Source of the DNA: Phormidium tenue FACHB-886
Lineage (GTDB): Bacteria > Cyanobacteriota > Cyanobacteriia > Elainellales > Elainellaceae
Assembly: GCF_014764505.1 (NCBI RefSeq)
Contig: NZ_JACXWX010000025.1
Span: 1-64,000, forward strand
Length of the DNA stretch: 64,000 nt
Direction: 5' to 3'
Shown here: positions 46,947-55,277 of the stretch, one piece after another
Layout of the letters: every line of letters starts with the position of its first letter
Numbering within the stretch: position 1 is the first letter of the stretch
Translations under genes and position numbers: made by a program
Notes under the pieces: model-generated
Databases searched by the model: none
Told to the model about the DNA's origin: nothing
Seen by the model: the letters and a program-made list of their open reading frames with translations, nothing else

Positions 46947-47384
46947 GTGAGTACAGAGCAGGAGAATCCAAATGACAGCGCCATGGTTCCTTCTGAGGAA
47001 GGTCAGCAAGATGCCAAGATGCTCAAGATAGATGGCAATCGTCCGATTGAGGGCAGTGATCTGCAGATCCAGAAGGTTTTGTCCATTGATGGCAATCGTC
47101 CAGTTGTGTCTGATGACGTCCAAGTGCGCGACACGATCGAAGTGGATGGCAGTCGTCCCATTGCAGCCAGTTCATTAGAGGCTGACAAAACTCTAGGAAT
47201 TGATGGCGATCGCCCCATTACTCCTAGCGATTTGTCTGTAAAAGAAGTTGTTTATGAAGACGGCAAACGACCGATTGAAACAGATAATACTCAAACTCTC
47301 AAAACGCTTCCGGTGGATGGCGATCGCCCCATTACTACGGACAATCCGGCACCCTCGGATATGATTCGAGATTACATTGACTAG
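46947..47384 (+). CDS. Protein of six exact 19-residue DGxRPI repeats
   Basis: The GTG at 46947 is preceded by AGGAG. The 145-residue protein consists almost entirely of a repeat with the core [VI]DG[NSDK]RP[IV], at residues 29, 48, 67, 86, 105 and 124, an exact period of 19. Between the cores lie short acidic linkers of the kind xxSDLQVxKTL. There is no signal or membrane segment. Short repeated cyanobacterial proteins with GNRPI cores exist, but I know of no function. The two DGDRPI copies are encoded by HIP1 octamers. It is a single gene. Confidence 0.8.
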   Translation: MSTEQENPNDSAMVPSEEGQQDAKMLKIDGNRPIEGSDLQIQKVLSIDGNRPVVSDDVQVRDTIEVDGSRPIAASSLEADKTLGIDGDRPITPSDLSVKEVVYEDGKRPIETDNTQTLKTLPVDGDRPITTDNPAPSDMIRDYID

Positions 47385-47477
47385 GTTGAGATTAATTCCT
47401 AGCCGTTGGATTTCTGAGAATTGTTGCAGCGATCGGGCGCTTGTAATTGCTCTACCTTGCTGCAAGTGGAATCTTCA

Positions 47478-47581
47478 GTTCTATCGCAAAAATTGATTCA
47501 CACTACAGAAGAAGCAAGAATTGGCTAGTGTTTTGCATGTGTCTACTAGGCATAGCGCCCTTGAATTTTTTGCGATAGAAC
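47478..47581. repeat. MITE-like element with 17-bp terminal inverted repeats
   Basis: GTTCTATCGCAAAAATT (47478-47494) and AATTTTTTGCGATAGAAC (47564-47581) are inverted copies with one extra T, enclosing about 70 bp without coding capacity. Size and structure fit a small non-autonomous element in the 440-bp gap between two small genes. No target duplication is obvious. Confidence 0.55.
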
Positions 47582-47828
47582 CGATTCTAGCAATAGCGTG
47601 AACAGCTTTTATACGATAGAACTCAGAGTTTTATAAGTCAATAATGCAATTATTCTCCACGGAGACATTGTCCTTCCTATGAGGTAGCTAAAGTCTGCTA
47701 TTAGAGCGATTAGAAACCAGAGGCAGAAGAACTACAATTTTGGTTGAAATCATAGTTGTATGAGTTTTTCCTTTGATAACAAGTATTAGGGAAAACTTAA
47801 TCTTGGCTAAAGCCACTGGAGGTACACG

Positions 47829-48149
47829 ATGCAGTCCATTATTCGGAACGCCTTCATTCGCAGTGTTGCTCTGTTTGAGCGGATTTGGAAGTTATTCAGC
47901 CAGCTCTTTGGGCAGCTATTCAAGTCTTTAGGTCAGGTTTTTGGCTTATCGAGTTCTGCCTCTAATTATTTTGCCGAGGAAGAACGGAGCAATTCAGCCA
48001 ATCAGATCACCTCTGCTCCAGCTCAACCAACCTCATCTCAATCCACGTCAGCCTCCAAGCCTACAGCGAGCGTTCGCTCAACTCCTCGCCGTTCTGGCAC
48101 TGAAATGGACTATTTTCGCAATATGGCTCGGCAGGTGAAGAAGCCTTAG
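47829..48149 (+). CDS. Small cyanobacterial hypothetical protein with amphipathic N-terminus
   Basis: GGAGG lies 7 bp before the ATG. The 106-residue protein has an N-terminal amphipathic helix rich in Phe, Leu and Trp (LFERIWKLFSQLFGQLFKSL) that probably lies on a membrane. A Ser/Thr/Pro/Ala-rich flexible middle follows, then a basic end, MDYFRNMARQVKKP. No named family is recognised. It stands alone behind the small inverted-repeat element. Confidence 0.65.
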   Translation: MQSIIRNAFIRSVALFERIWKLFSQLFGQLFKSLGQVFGLSSSASNYFAEEERSNSANQITSAPAQPTSSQSTSASKPTASVRSTPRRSGTEMDYFRNMARQVKKP

Positions 48150-48470
48150 TAAAGGCTTTTCTGGGTCTACTCTATCCATTCAAATGGTGGCACTTTTTGC
48201 CTGAAATCATCGTGCTTGATGTGCGATGATACTGTTGCTATATCAAATTACCAGAATCTCGAGGGGATGATGTGCTCTTCGAGGTTTTGTGGTGACAACT
48301 TTTGATGACAAGTGATTTGTATCGTTCATGTTTCTCTAACTTTCCTCTAACCAGTAATCTCAAAGATCGACTAAATAAACTTTATTTGAGATACACTGTT
48401 TTGTTAATCCACTCTATTTATTTTTTTATTATACATTTGTTATACTTCGTATCTCAACTCTACTCAATGT

Positions 48471-48952
48471 TTATTTTATCACATTGAATGGCTGAAAGTT
48501 GAGCATTGATTTCATAACTCGCTTGAGATTCCTATAATTCTACTCAATTGAGTTATTCAAGTATTTTACCTGCTGTAATTCCGTCTCTACTACGATCGTT
48601 TCATCCAGTTTCAACGTTCCGGTTGCATTCGGATAGGCAGCACGCTATTCACTGTCATGACTTGTGGAGCTGAGTTTGCTGACCCTTCACCTTGCGGAAA
48701 GAAGCACGCTGCCTTGCTCGCTTATCACTGAGCATTTGTACGTTTCGTTAATGCGCCATGAGTCGTTGGTCGGCTTAAGATGAGGACGAATTCGTTTGTT
48801 CAATCCTAAGGCGTGCTTCCACACCCATCGATCGCAGAATGATTGACTTCCAGACTTGGAAGAGTGCAGCATTTCCGACGATCCTCATAGCTCAAGGCAT
48901 ACCATGATTTACCTTACCCTTGGCCACTCACCAGTTTTTGCGACACAGCCCC
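48471..48952 (-). mobile_element. Decayed IS6-family insertion sequence
   Basis: Reverse-strand frames, shifted several times, spell IS6-type transposase pieces in the right order: EVNHS, LNKRIRPHLKPTNDSWR, INETY, KAACFF, MTVN, RAAYPNATGTLKLDE, VKYLNNSIE and LKRVMKSMLNFQ. An IS6-like terminal sequence, GGGGCTGTGTCGCAAAAACT, lies at its outer end (48933-48952, reverse). The other end was not found. The element is dead and truncated. The gap on both sides (48150-48470, 48953-49016) holds no other gene. Confidence 0.75.
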
Positions 48953-49016
48953 TGTTTTTTGTTACATTCATAAAACTACCCCTATTATTTCCGAATTAGA
49001 GGCTGGTAGGCATTTG

Positions 49017-49745
49017 ATGGCATTCATGGATCAAGCAACCTCACCTTTATACATTCAAATTGCAGATGAACTGCGACGGAACATAGAAGAATCTCTCTAT
49101 CAGATTGGCGATCAGTTGCCGACAGAAGCAGAGCTAAGTGCCCGATTTGGAGTGAACCGCCATACACTACGACGAGCCATTGAAGTATTGAGGCACGAAG
49201 GATTGGTACGGGTCGATCGCGGGCGCGGTATGTTTGTTGCTGCAGCTCCCATTCCCTACACTCTGGGAAAACGAGTGCGGTATAACGAGGCATTAAAAGC
49301 GCATGGTTTACAGGCAAGTTACCGAACCCTGCGAGTAGCTGAAATTCCAGCTGATTCATCGATCGCTAAACGATTGGAGCTAAAAATTGGCGATCCTGTG
49401 ATTCTGTTCGAGCGCTTAAGCCTAGCCGATGAACAACCAATTAGTGTTAGCAGTAGCTACTTTCCCAGCCAACGTTTTCCAGGATTGCTGGAGCAGTGTC
49501 AGCAATGCCATTCTATTTCTAAATTGTTTCAAGCATATGGGTGCGATCATATTCGTCGCAGTACTCGCATTTCCGCTCGATCGGTTCAGCCTAGAGATGC
49601 CCGCCTACTGGCACTGCCGCTTAATGCACCGATTCTGTTGACAGAATCGATCAATGTAGATCAGCAAGGGCAAGTGATTGAATATGGGGTGGCTCGTTTC
49701 CGGGGTGATCGAATGGAAGTGGTCATCAAGAATGACTTACCTTAA
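49017..49745 (+). CDS. phnF: GntR/UTRA-family phosphonate regulator PhnF
   Basis: The 242-residue protein has an N-terminal GntR winged helix (YIQIADELRRNIEESLYQIG, LPTEAELSARFGVNRHTLRR) and a C-terminal UTRA ligand domain (ARFRGDRMEVVI at the end), the architecture of PhnF. PhnF represses phosphonate uptake and C-P lyase genes until its ligand is present. It is followed 160 bp later by phnC. The palindrome TCTAGATGTCTAGA in that gap and before phnG is the probable binding site. The start could also be the ATG at 49026. Confidence 0.9.
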   Translation: MAFMDQATSPLYIQIADELRRNIEESLYQIGDQLPTEAELSARFGVNRHTLRRAIEVLRHEGLVRVDRGRGMFVAAAPIPYTLGKRVRYNEALKAHGLQASYRTLRVAEIPADSSIAKRLELKIGDPVILFERLSLADEQPISVSSSYFPSQRFPGLLEQCQQCHSISKLFQAYGCDHIRRSTRISARSVQPRDARLLALPLNAPILLTESINVDQQGQVIEYGVARFRGDRMEVVIKNDLP

Positions 49746-49842
49746 TTCTTTTGCTGAGCTTAAGGTCAGCTTGAGGAAAGTTTAATCCAGCATTTCTCCT
49801 ACCTTAACCCACCTTTTAGACAATAAGCAGCAGGGTAAATTT

Positions 49843-49860
49843 TATCTAGATGTCTAGATA
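49843..49860. promoter_or_regulatory. Candidate PhnF operator upstream of phnC
   Basis: TATCTAGA-TG-TCTAGATA is a perfect dyad 58 bp before the phnC ATG. Its 14-bp core TCTAGATGTCTAGA recurs exactly before phnG at 62909. Known PhnF sites in mycobacteria also contain a TAGAC dyad core, so the assignment is plausible. Confidence 0.75.
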
Positions 49861-49918
49861 ACTTAAACTATCAGTTTTCTACTTCTGTTGAAGTATGCTT
49901 TAGCCTGTGGTTGAAACT

Positions 49919-50734
49919 ATGCAAAATTTATTGGGTCTCACGGCAGTTGAGGTCAAAGGTTTAACCAAGTCGTTTGCAAAGGGTAAATTGGTTGCACTGA
50001 GAGATGTTAGCTTTTCAGTTGCAGATGGAGAAATGCTTGCGTTAGTGGGGGCATCGGGTTCAGGCAAATCTACGCTGTTGAGAAACATCAACGGTCTTCA
50101 GCAGGCGGAGCAGGGCACTGTTGAAATCTATGGCACCCCCCTGCAAAGTAACAGTTCTCTCCACTCTAAAGTCCGAAAGATTCGGAGCCAGATTGGTTTC
50201 ATTTTTCAGCAGTTTAATCTAGTCAATCGCTTGACTGTGATCGAAAACGTTTTAGCAGGAAATTTGTCGCAGGTTTCCGTTGCCCGGTCTGCTTTGCGTT
50301 GGTTCACGCCAGAAGAAAAGGTGCGTGCCCTTGCTGCCTTAGAGCAAGTTGGCATTTTGGATCAAGCCTACAAGCGCGCTTCAGCTTTATCGGGAGGCCA
50401 GCAGCAGCGCGTTGCGATCGCCCGTTGTTTGATGCAGGGGGCACGCATCATTCTGGCAGATGAGCCAATTGCCTCCCTTGATCCAGAATCCGCCCGTAAA
50501 GTAATGGAATTGCTGACTCACTTAAGTCGGGAACACGGTATTACAGTGATTACATCTCTGCATCAGGTGCAAGTGGTGCGGCGCTACTTTGATCGGGCGA
50601 TCGCCCTAAAGGATGGGGAAGTGAAATTCGATGGACGAACAAACGATCTCGATAATTCCAGGTTAGATCAAATTTATGGTACAGCCGCTGAAGAGCTTGT
50701 GTTGAGCGGTCATGCTGAAGTGTTTGCGAGCTGA
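49919..50734 (+). CDS. phnC: Phosphonate ABC transporter ATP-binding protein
   Basis: The 271-residue ATPase powers phosphonate import. It has Walker A GASGSGKST, a Q-loop in GFIFQQFNLVNRLTV (the PhnC-type sequence), signature LSGGQQQRVAIAR and Walker B IILADEPIASLDPES. PhnC is recognised by VNRLTVIENVLAGNL and by the location before phnD and phnE. A GTG at 49907 is an alternative start. Confidence 0.95.
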   Translation: MQNLLGLTAVEVKGLTKSFAKGKLVALRDVSFSVADGEMLALVGASGSGKSTLLRNINGLQQAEQGTVEIYGTPLQSNSSLHSKVRKIRSQIGFIFQQFNLVNRLTVIENVLAGNLSQVSVARSALRWFTPEEKVRALAALEQVGILDQAYKRASALSGGQQQRVAIARCLMQGARIILADEPIASLDPESARKVMELLTHLSREHGITVITSLHQVQVVRRYFDRAIALKDGEVKFDGRTNDLDNSRLDQIYGTAAEELVLSGHAEVFAS

Positions 50735-50848
50735 TTCTTCATCCAGAATATACGTTCGAGATATCAGAATTGCGACTTCTAAAATTTCATTCTGAATTCA
50801 TCAGAACTGTTTGGAATTTTCAAAGTTTTTACAGGAATAGAAACAGAT

Positions 50849-51895
50849 ATGCTTACTCAATCCTCTAAAAAATGGGCTTCGCTGCTGACTGCATCTGTAC
50901 TCAGTCTGAGTGTGCTAGCAAGCTGTAGTGGTTCTCGAACAACACAGCAAACAGAATCCTCTAGCACTGCAAATTCTGAAACCTGTGCTCCTGAACTTGC
51001 AGCAATTGATTTTGGGATTATTTCGACTGAATCTCAAGACAATCTCAAGACAAAGTGGGATCCTTTTGTGGATGCGATGGAAGCTCAACTGGGTCGTCCA
51101 GTCAATGCATTCTACGCGACTGATTATGCGGCCGTGATTGAAGCGATGGGAGCAGGTAAAATTCAGCTTGCCTGGTATGGTGGGAAGTCTTACATTGAAG
51201 CGGCAAAGCGATCGAATGCTGAGGCATTTGCTCGTGTGATTGGCGAGGATGGCACGAAGGGATACTACTCCCACCTGATTACAAATAAAGATAATCCGAT
51301 TGTGTCTCAGATAGATGTCAACCAGGGGAATGGCGATCAGTATGTGATTCAGAACGCTGCTAACCTGACCTTTGCCTTCAACGACCCCGAATCAACTTCT
51401 GGTTTTTTGGTACCTAGCTACTATGTTTTTGCTAAGAATGGGATGAACCCGAACGAAGCATTTAAGCAATTAACCTTCGCTGGAAGCCATGAAGCCACTG
51501 CTCAGGCTGTTGCGAATAACCAAGTGGATGTGGCTACCAATAACAGTGAACAAATGACGATCATTGAGGAATCTTCTCCTGAAACCCGTGAGAAAATTCA
51601 GGTGATCTGGACATCTCCAGAAATTCCCAGCGATCCGTTGGCTTACCGGAAAGACATGCCCGACTGCCTCAAAGAGCAGGTGAGAAACTTCTTCTACAAC
51701 TACAAAGATGCCTCTATTCTGGGTGCTCTTGATTGGTCTGGATTTGAAGCGGCAAAAGATGAGGATTGGGATACGATTCGAGAGCTAAACATCGGCAAGG
51801 AAATCCTGGAGATTCAGAACGACAAGAATCTCAACGAACAGCAGAAACAGCAAAAGATCGGTGAACTGAACAACCAATTGGACGCACTGAAGTAA
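50849..51895 (+). CDS. phnD: Phosphonate ABC transporter substrate-binding lipoprotein
   Basis: The 348-residue protein has a lipoprotein signal ending in VLASC (Cys about residue 26) and the PhnD fold: ELAAIDFGIISTESQDNLKTK, FYATDYAAVIEAMGAGKI and LAWYGGKSYIEAA. The last corresponds to the phosphonate-binding segment of PhnD/PtxB proteins. The C-terminus is helical and Gln/Asn-rich. It delivers phosphonates or phosphite to PhnE. It lies between phnC and phnE. Confidence 0.95.
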   Translation: MLTQSSKKWASLLTASVLSLSVLASCSGSRTTQQTESSSTANSETCAPELAAIDFGIISTESQDNLKTKWDPFVDAMEAQLGRPVNAFYATDYAAVIEAMGAGKIQLAWYGGKSYIEAAKRSNAEAFARVIGEDGTKGYYSHLITNKDNPIVSQIDVNQGNGDQYVIQNAANLTFAFNDPESTSGFLVPSYYVFAKNGMNPNEAFKQLTFAGSHEATAQAVANNQVDVATNNSEQMTIIEESSPETREKIQVIWTSPEIPSDPLAYRKDMPDCLKEQVRNFFYNYKDASILGALDWSGFEAAKDEDWDTIRELNIGKEILEIQNDKNLNEQQKQQKIGELNNQLDALK

Positions 51896-51912
51896 GGTTG
51901 AAGTAACATTTT

Positions 51913-52746
51913 ATGAGTGAAAAGAACCTATCGGCTGCATCCAATTCCCACCCTTCTCCTGCCGTACAGGCAATGTTGGAGCAGGAGAAAAAGTTAATTA
52001 CGCCGCGTCGAATCTTTTATTTGGCGCTCGCCCTGGTCATTCTAATTTACTCTGGGCAGCAGAGCGATCTCAGCGTGGTTGAGTTAATCCAGGGTGGAGG
52101 CAATATGGCGGAATACATCAGCCGCTATTTCCCTCCTGACTTTACAGACTGGCGGCTCTATCTGCAAGACACGATCGAAACGATCGCAATGGGACTTTGG
52201 GGCACGATTCTAGCGGCAATTGTGGCAGTACCGCTGGCGATTCTGGCTTCAGAAAATCTCTGCCCGTCAGGGTTGGTATTTCCAGTTCGGCGAGTGCTGG
52301 ATGCGATGCGTGCCATTAATGAAGTGGTTTTTGCACTAATTTTTGTGGTCGCAGTGGGGTTAGGTCCGTTCGCGGGAGTACTCGCTTTATTTGTTCATAC
52401 GGCAGGAACTTTGGGCAAATTATTTTCGGAAGCGATCGAGGCGATCGATCCGGGTCCTGTTGAAGGCATTCGCGCTACGGGGGCAAGCAAACTGCAGGAG
52501 ATTGTGTTTGGTGTCATTCCTCAAGTATTGCCATTGTGGACATCATTCACGCTCTACCGCTTTGAAGCAAATGTTCGTTCTGCTTCAGTCTTAGGGATTG
52601 TGGGTGCAGGCGGAATCGGCGTTTCGTTGTATCAAAGTTTTCGATCGTTCAAGTATCCCAAAGTTTGTGCAATTCTAATCTTTTTGATTGTCTCAGTATC
52701 GATCATTGATACGCTTTCATCTAAATTAAGACAGCGATTAATTTAG
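51913..52746 (+). CDS. phnE: Phosphonate ABC transporter permease
   Basis: The 277-residue protein has about six membrane helices. The ATPase-contact loop reads EGIRATGASKLQEIVFGVIP, typical of PhnE, with AMRAINEVVFALIFVVAVGLGP before it and SASVLGIVGAGGIGVSLYQS after. It closes the phnCDE transporter operon. The gene ends 46 bp from the tail of the convergent C-P lyase operon, with no strong terminator visible between. Confidence 0.95.
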   Translation: MSEKNLSAASNSHPSPAVQAMLEQEKKLITPRRIFYLALALVILIYSGQQSDLSVVELIQGGGNMAEYISRYFPPDFTDWRLYLQDTIETIAMGLWGTILAAIVAVPLAILASENLCPSGLVFPVRRVLDAMRAINEVVFALIFVVAVGLGPFAGVLALFVHTAGTLGKLFSEAIEAIDPGPVEGIRATGASKLQEIVFGVIPQVLPLWTSFTLYRFEANVRSASVLGIVGAGGIGVSLYQSFRSFKYPKVCAILIFLIVSVSIIDTLSSKLRQRLI

Positions 52747-52792
52747 GGGTTGTTTTAAGGGTTAATTTTTTATGCACTCTGCGTATAGAGAA

Positions 52793-53437
52793 TCAGCCCT
52801 TCAGGACTTCAACTGCCATGAGTTCCCAGAAGAGAGACAGCCGAACTCGGGTGGAGCGACAAATCTGAAACTGTGCTGCATTAAGCAAGTCATGCAATTC
52901 TTTCTGGGTGTAGCACTGTTTATGGGCAGGATCGATCCACTTCAAGATGAAATCACATAGTTGACAGAACCAACCATCACGGCACCAGTCTAAAAGCACT
53001 AATCTGCCATCAGATTTCAAAACTCGTCGCATTTCCTGTAAAGATGTTAAAGGATCATCAAAGTAGTGAAATGAATTTGCAGAAATAACTACATCAAAGC
53101 TGCGATCGGGAAAGGGAAGCGATCGAACTGTTGCCAATTGAAAGTTAATGTGGGGAAAGGCTTGTAGTTTTTGTCTAGCTTGAGCCAGCATCCGTTCTGA
53201 AAGATCCACACCCACGATCTGCTGATGTAGATTTTCTGCAGCTAAAAGCCGTTCTAATTCTCCTGTGCCGCAAGCTACATCTAGAATCACACTATCAGGG
53301 GAAAGATTTGCCCAAGCTTTGAAGAAGGTGAGCGTATCTGTAATGTAGTTTTTCCAACGTTGATCATATCGATCGGCTAACTGATCGTATTGACCCTGCA
53401 CAATTAATTCAATTTCGCTTTCGTTAGCCTGATTCAT
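52793..53437 (-). CDS. SAM-dependent methyltransferase at the end of the C-P lyase operon
   Basis: The 214-residue class I enzyme has motif I LDVACGTGELERLL, acidic loop GVDLSERMLAQARQ, post-I FDVVISANSFHYFDDP and the strand SDGRLVLLDW. It is the last gene of the phn operon, 4 bp after the HAD phosphatase, so it is co-transcribed. No methyltransferase is needed in known C-P lyase chemistry. It may act on a P-compound or on a by-product. The C-terminus after position 160 (CQLCDFILKWIDPAH) is not of a familiar subtype. Confidence 0.85.
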   Translation of the reverse strand: MNQANESEIELIVQGQYDQLADRYDQRWKNYITDTLTFFKAWANLSPDSVILDVACGTGELERLLAAENLHQQIVGVDLSERMLAQARQKLQAFPHINFQLATVRSLPFPDRSFDVVISANSFHYFDDPLTSLQEMRRVLKSDGRLVLLDWCRDGWFCQLCDFILKWIDPAHKQCYTQKELHDLLNAAQFQICRSTRVRLSLFWELMAVEVLKG

Positions 53438-53441
53438 GTTA

Positions 53442-54146
53442 TTACCAGTATTTTTCTCTTAAGAGTTTCCTTTGCGTACTATCTATACTCCATCGTTGAA
53501 CATCAAACTCGTCCAGCGAGTTTAGAATCTCATCTGCTTCCTGAAATAGGCTTTTGTCCATGATTGGATCGGGAACGGCGATGACTGCCATACCTGCTTG
53601 CTTGGCTGCAAGTACGCCTGCCAGAGAATCCTCAAACACCAGACATTGCTCTGGACATGCTCCCAATCGCTCAGCCGTAATCAGGAAAATATCAGGTGCA
53701 GGCTTACCCTGCTTAATGGCTGGATCATCTCCCAGCACAATGCAGTGAAACTGCTGCATCCACTTCTGATGATGGGTGGTTTTGGCACCAAAGGGACGTT
53801 GGGAAGAACTGCTGGCGATCGCTTGAGGAATACCTGCCTGATGAAAATGCTGGGTCAATTCCATTGCACCGGGCATCGGGCAGGATAAGGGATATAGATC
53901 GTAAATGAGGGCAACCTTTTGTTCCAGGTATTCTTGAACGGTAAGTGGCAATGCTAGCATGTCAATCACGATTTGAGCCGAGTCCTCTGCTCTGCGTCCC
54001 ATGACTTTTGTCCGAACTGACGCATCAAGCATTTTGCCATAGCGAGCGGCGATCGTCTGATTCACCTGAGTATGAATTGATTCCGTGTTTAACAGCAATC
54101 CATCAAGGTCATAAATGAGGTGAGTAATTGGTTTCAAGTTAGGCAT
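53442..54146 (-). CDS. HAD-IA sugar-phosphatase-like protein in the phn operon
   Basis: The 234-residue protein has HAD motif I YDLDGLLLNTES, motif II in AIASSSSQ, motif III Lys in KQGKPAPDIF and motif IV CLVFEDSLAGVLAAK, with an alpha-helical cap after motif I. This fits the beta-phosphoglucomutase/pseudouridine-5'-phosphatase-like subfamily that dephosphorylates phosphosugars. It lies between the PhnZ-like gene and the methyltransferase with short gaps. A role on ribose 1,5-bisphosphate, the PhnP product, is a reasonable inference. Confidence 0.88.
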   Translation of the reverse strand: MPNLKPITHLIYDLDGLLLNTESIHTQVNQTIAARYGKMLDASVRTKVMGRRAEDSAQIVIDMLALPLTVQEYLEQKVALIYDLYPLSCPMPGAMELTQHFHQAGIPQAIASSSSQRPFGAKTTHHQKWMQQFHCIVLGDDPAIKQGKPAPDIFLITAERLGACPEQCLVFEDSLAGVLAAKQAGMAVIAVPDPIMDKSLFQEADEILNSLDEFDVQRWSIDSTQRKLLREKYW

Positions 54147-54159
54147 CGCATGTTGTTTA

Positions 54160-54705
54160 TCAGGTTAAGCAAGAGACTAGAATCGGGGTGAAATGCTCAA
54201 GGTTGGGGGTTGGCAAATCAGCAACTTTAGCGCGATCGTCCCAGATGCGAAGCTGTACGGCATTCTCAGCATAGGGTTGAGCAATGAACGATGCGGCAGC
54301 TTCTGGTGAAAAAATGCCTCCCTGAAGTTCTAAGCTGTGCTTGGAGGCAGGAGAAAGAGCCTCCCAGTAGGTTGAATCTACCGCACAGAGATAGCGTTTT
54401 GCGTCTACGTGCAGACGAATTGGTTCTGTCACGGCTTGGTTAAATAGCGTTTGCAGTAACGGCATAGCGCGATATTCATGGCGATCGTCCAGACCGCGAT
54501 CGGCAACATCTTCTCCTAAATCATGCAGCAAATGTCCTAAATCGTGTAGCAAACAGGCGGCAATTAAATCTGAAGAGCGATCGCTGATTTCGGCTAAGGT
54601 GGCGCACTGCAGCGCATGTTCTAGTTGGCTAACAGCTTCTCGCCCGTATTGAGTATTGCCTTTAGTTGCAAGGGTTTCCAGAATTCGTTTTAGTTGAGGT
54701 TGCAT
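54160..54705 (-). CDS. PhnZ-like HD-domain diiron oxygenase
   Basis: PhnZ cleaves the C-P bond of 1-hydroxy-phosphonates with O2 through a mixed-valence diiron site. The 181-residue protein matches PhnZ closely. The diiron ligands His30, His54, Asp55, His76, His99 and Asp156 correspond to 34, 58, 59, 80, 104 and 161 of PhnZ. Tyr20, Glu23 and Lys103 match 24, 27 and 108, which bind substrate. It therefore fits the family of phosphonate-operon HD proteins (TIGR03276) and should be active. No PhnY hydroxylase is encoded nearby. It overlaps the 2H gene by 16 bp. Confidence 0.9.
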   Translation of the reverse strand: MQPQLKRILETLATKGNTQYGREAVSQLEHALQCATLAEISDRSSDLIAACLLHDLGHLLHDLGEDVADRGLDDRHEYRAMPLLQTLFNQAVTEPIRLHVDAKRYLCAVDSTYWEALSPASKHSLELQGGIFSPEAAASFIAQPYAENAVQLRIWDDRAKVADLPTPNLEHFTPILVSCLT

Positions 54706-55277
54706 GGATCAGTTATGGAGGGCAAAGAATTGGTCATAAGCGCATCTAATTGCCAGAATTGGTGACAAGTCCAGCGCTGGTCAGAATGGCGCTGATAGAA
54801 GCGTAATTCCCACTGAACAGATGCCTGCAAGCTGATGTATTCTTGAGCAAGTTGGATCAGCGATTCGGATTGTTCACGTTGAAATTCATAGGCTAAACTC
54901 AAGTGCAGCCAATCTTTCCGTCGTAAAGCGTTCCGTCGAGTTGGTGATGCGGCAAGTGTGGCAAAGTTGACAATCATGGTCTTCAGCCAATCGGACTGAA
55001 GTTCCAATCCATGCCAATCGGAACGGAAGGTGAGTTGCTGAATGGTAATGACCGGGTTTAGACAAGGTTGAGCTTGGCTGAGGGCGCGATTGAGCGCCTG
55101 CACATACAGTGGAACTGCCACTGCCTCATCCTGAAAAAAACCCGTTAGAGTACAGTGAGGCATATAGCGATGGGCTGCATTTGCGCCACAAACGGTAAGA
55201 CTTTGCTGGAAGTACCGATCGAGCTGTTCAGCCAGTTCACCTGTTGGGCAAGCATAGACGATGAATGACTCAGCCAT
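54690..55277 (-). CDS. 2H phosphoesterase in the phn operon
   Basis: I start at the ATG at 55277 (MAESFIVYACPTGELAEQLD), overlapping the second phnM by 8 bp. The 195-residue protein has the paired motifs of 2H (LigT/CPDase-like) phosphoesterases: HCTLTGFF with His41 and HLSLAY with His125, each followed by Thr or Ser. Such enzymes open 2',3'-cyclic or related cyclic phosphates. The operon lacks PhnP, which opens the 5-phosphoribosyl 1,2-cyclic phosphate made by PhnJ, so this protein is a candidate replacement. That is inference. Confidence 0.8.
   Translation of the reverse strand: MAESFIVYACPTGELAEQLDRYFQQSLTVCGANAAHRYMPHCTLTGFFQDEAVAVPLYVQALNRALSQAQPCLNPVITIQQLTFRSDWHGLELQSDWLKTMIVNFATLAASPTRRNALRRKDWLHLSLAYEFQREQSESLIQLAQEYISLQASVQWELRFYQRHSDQRWTCHQFWQLDALMTNSLPSITDPCNLN

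Noticed and set aside
49801-49825. Pho-box-like direct repeat (CTTAACCC then TTTTAGAC) upstream of phnC
   Set aside because: Only the first half fits the cyanobacterial consensus; the second matches poorly. The nearby palindrome is a better regulator site.
53442-54146. HAD protein as PhnX phosphonoacetaldehyde hydrolase
   Set aside because: Its motifs and cap fit sugar-phosphate phosphatases. I see no PhnX-type Schiff-base Lys context, and no PhnW aminotransferase is nearby.
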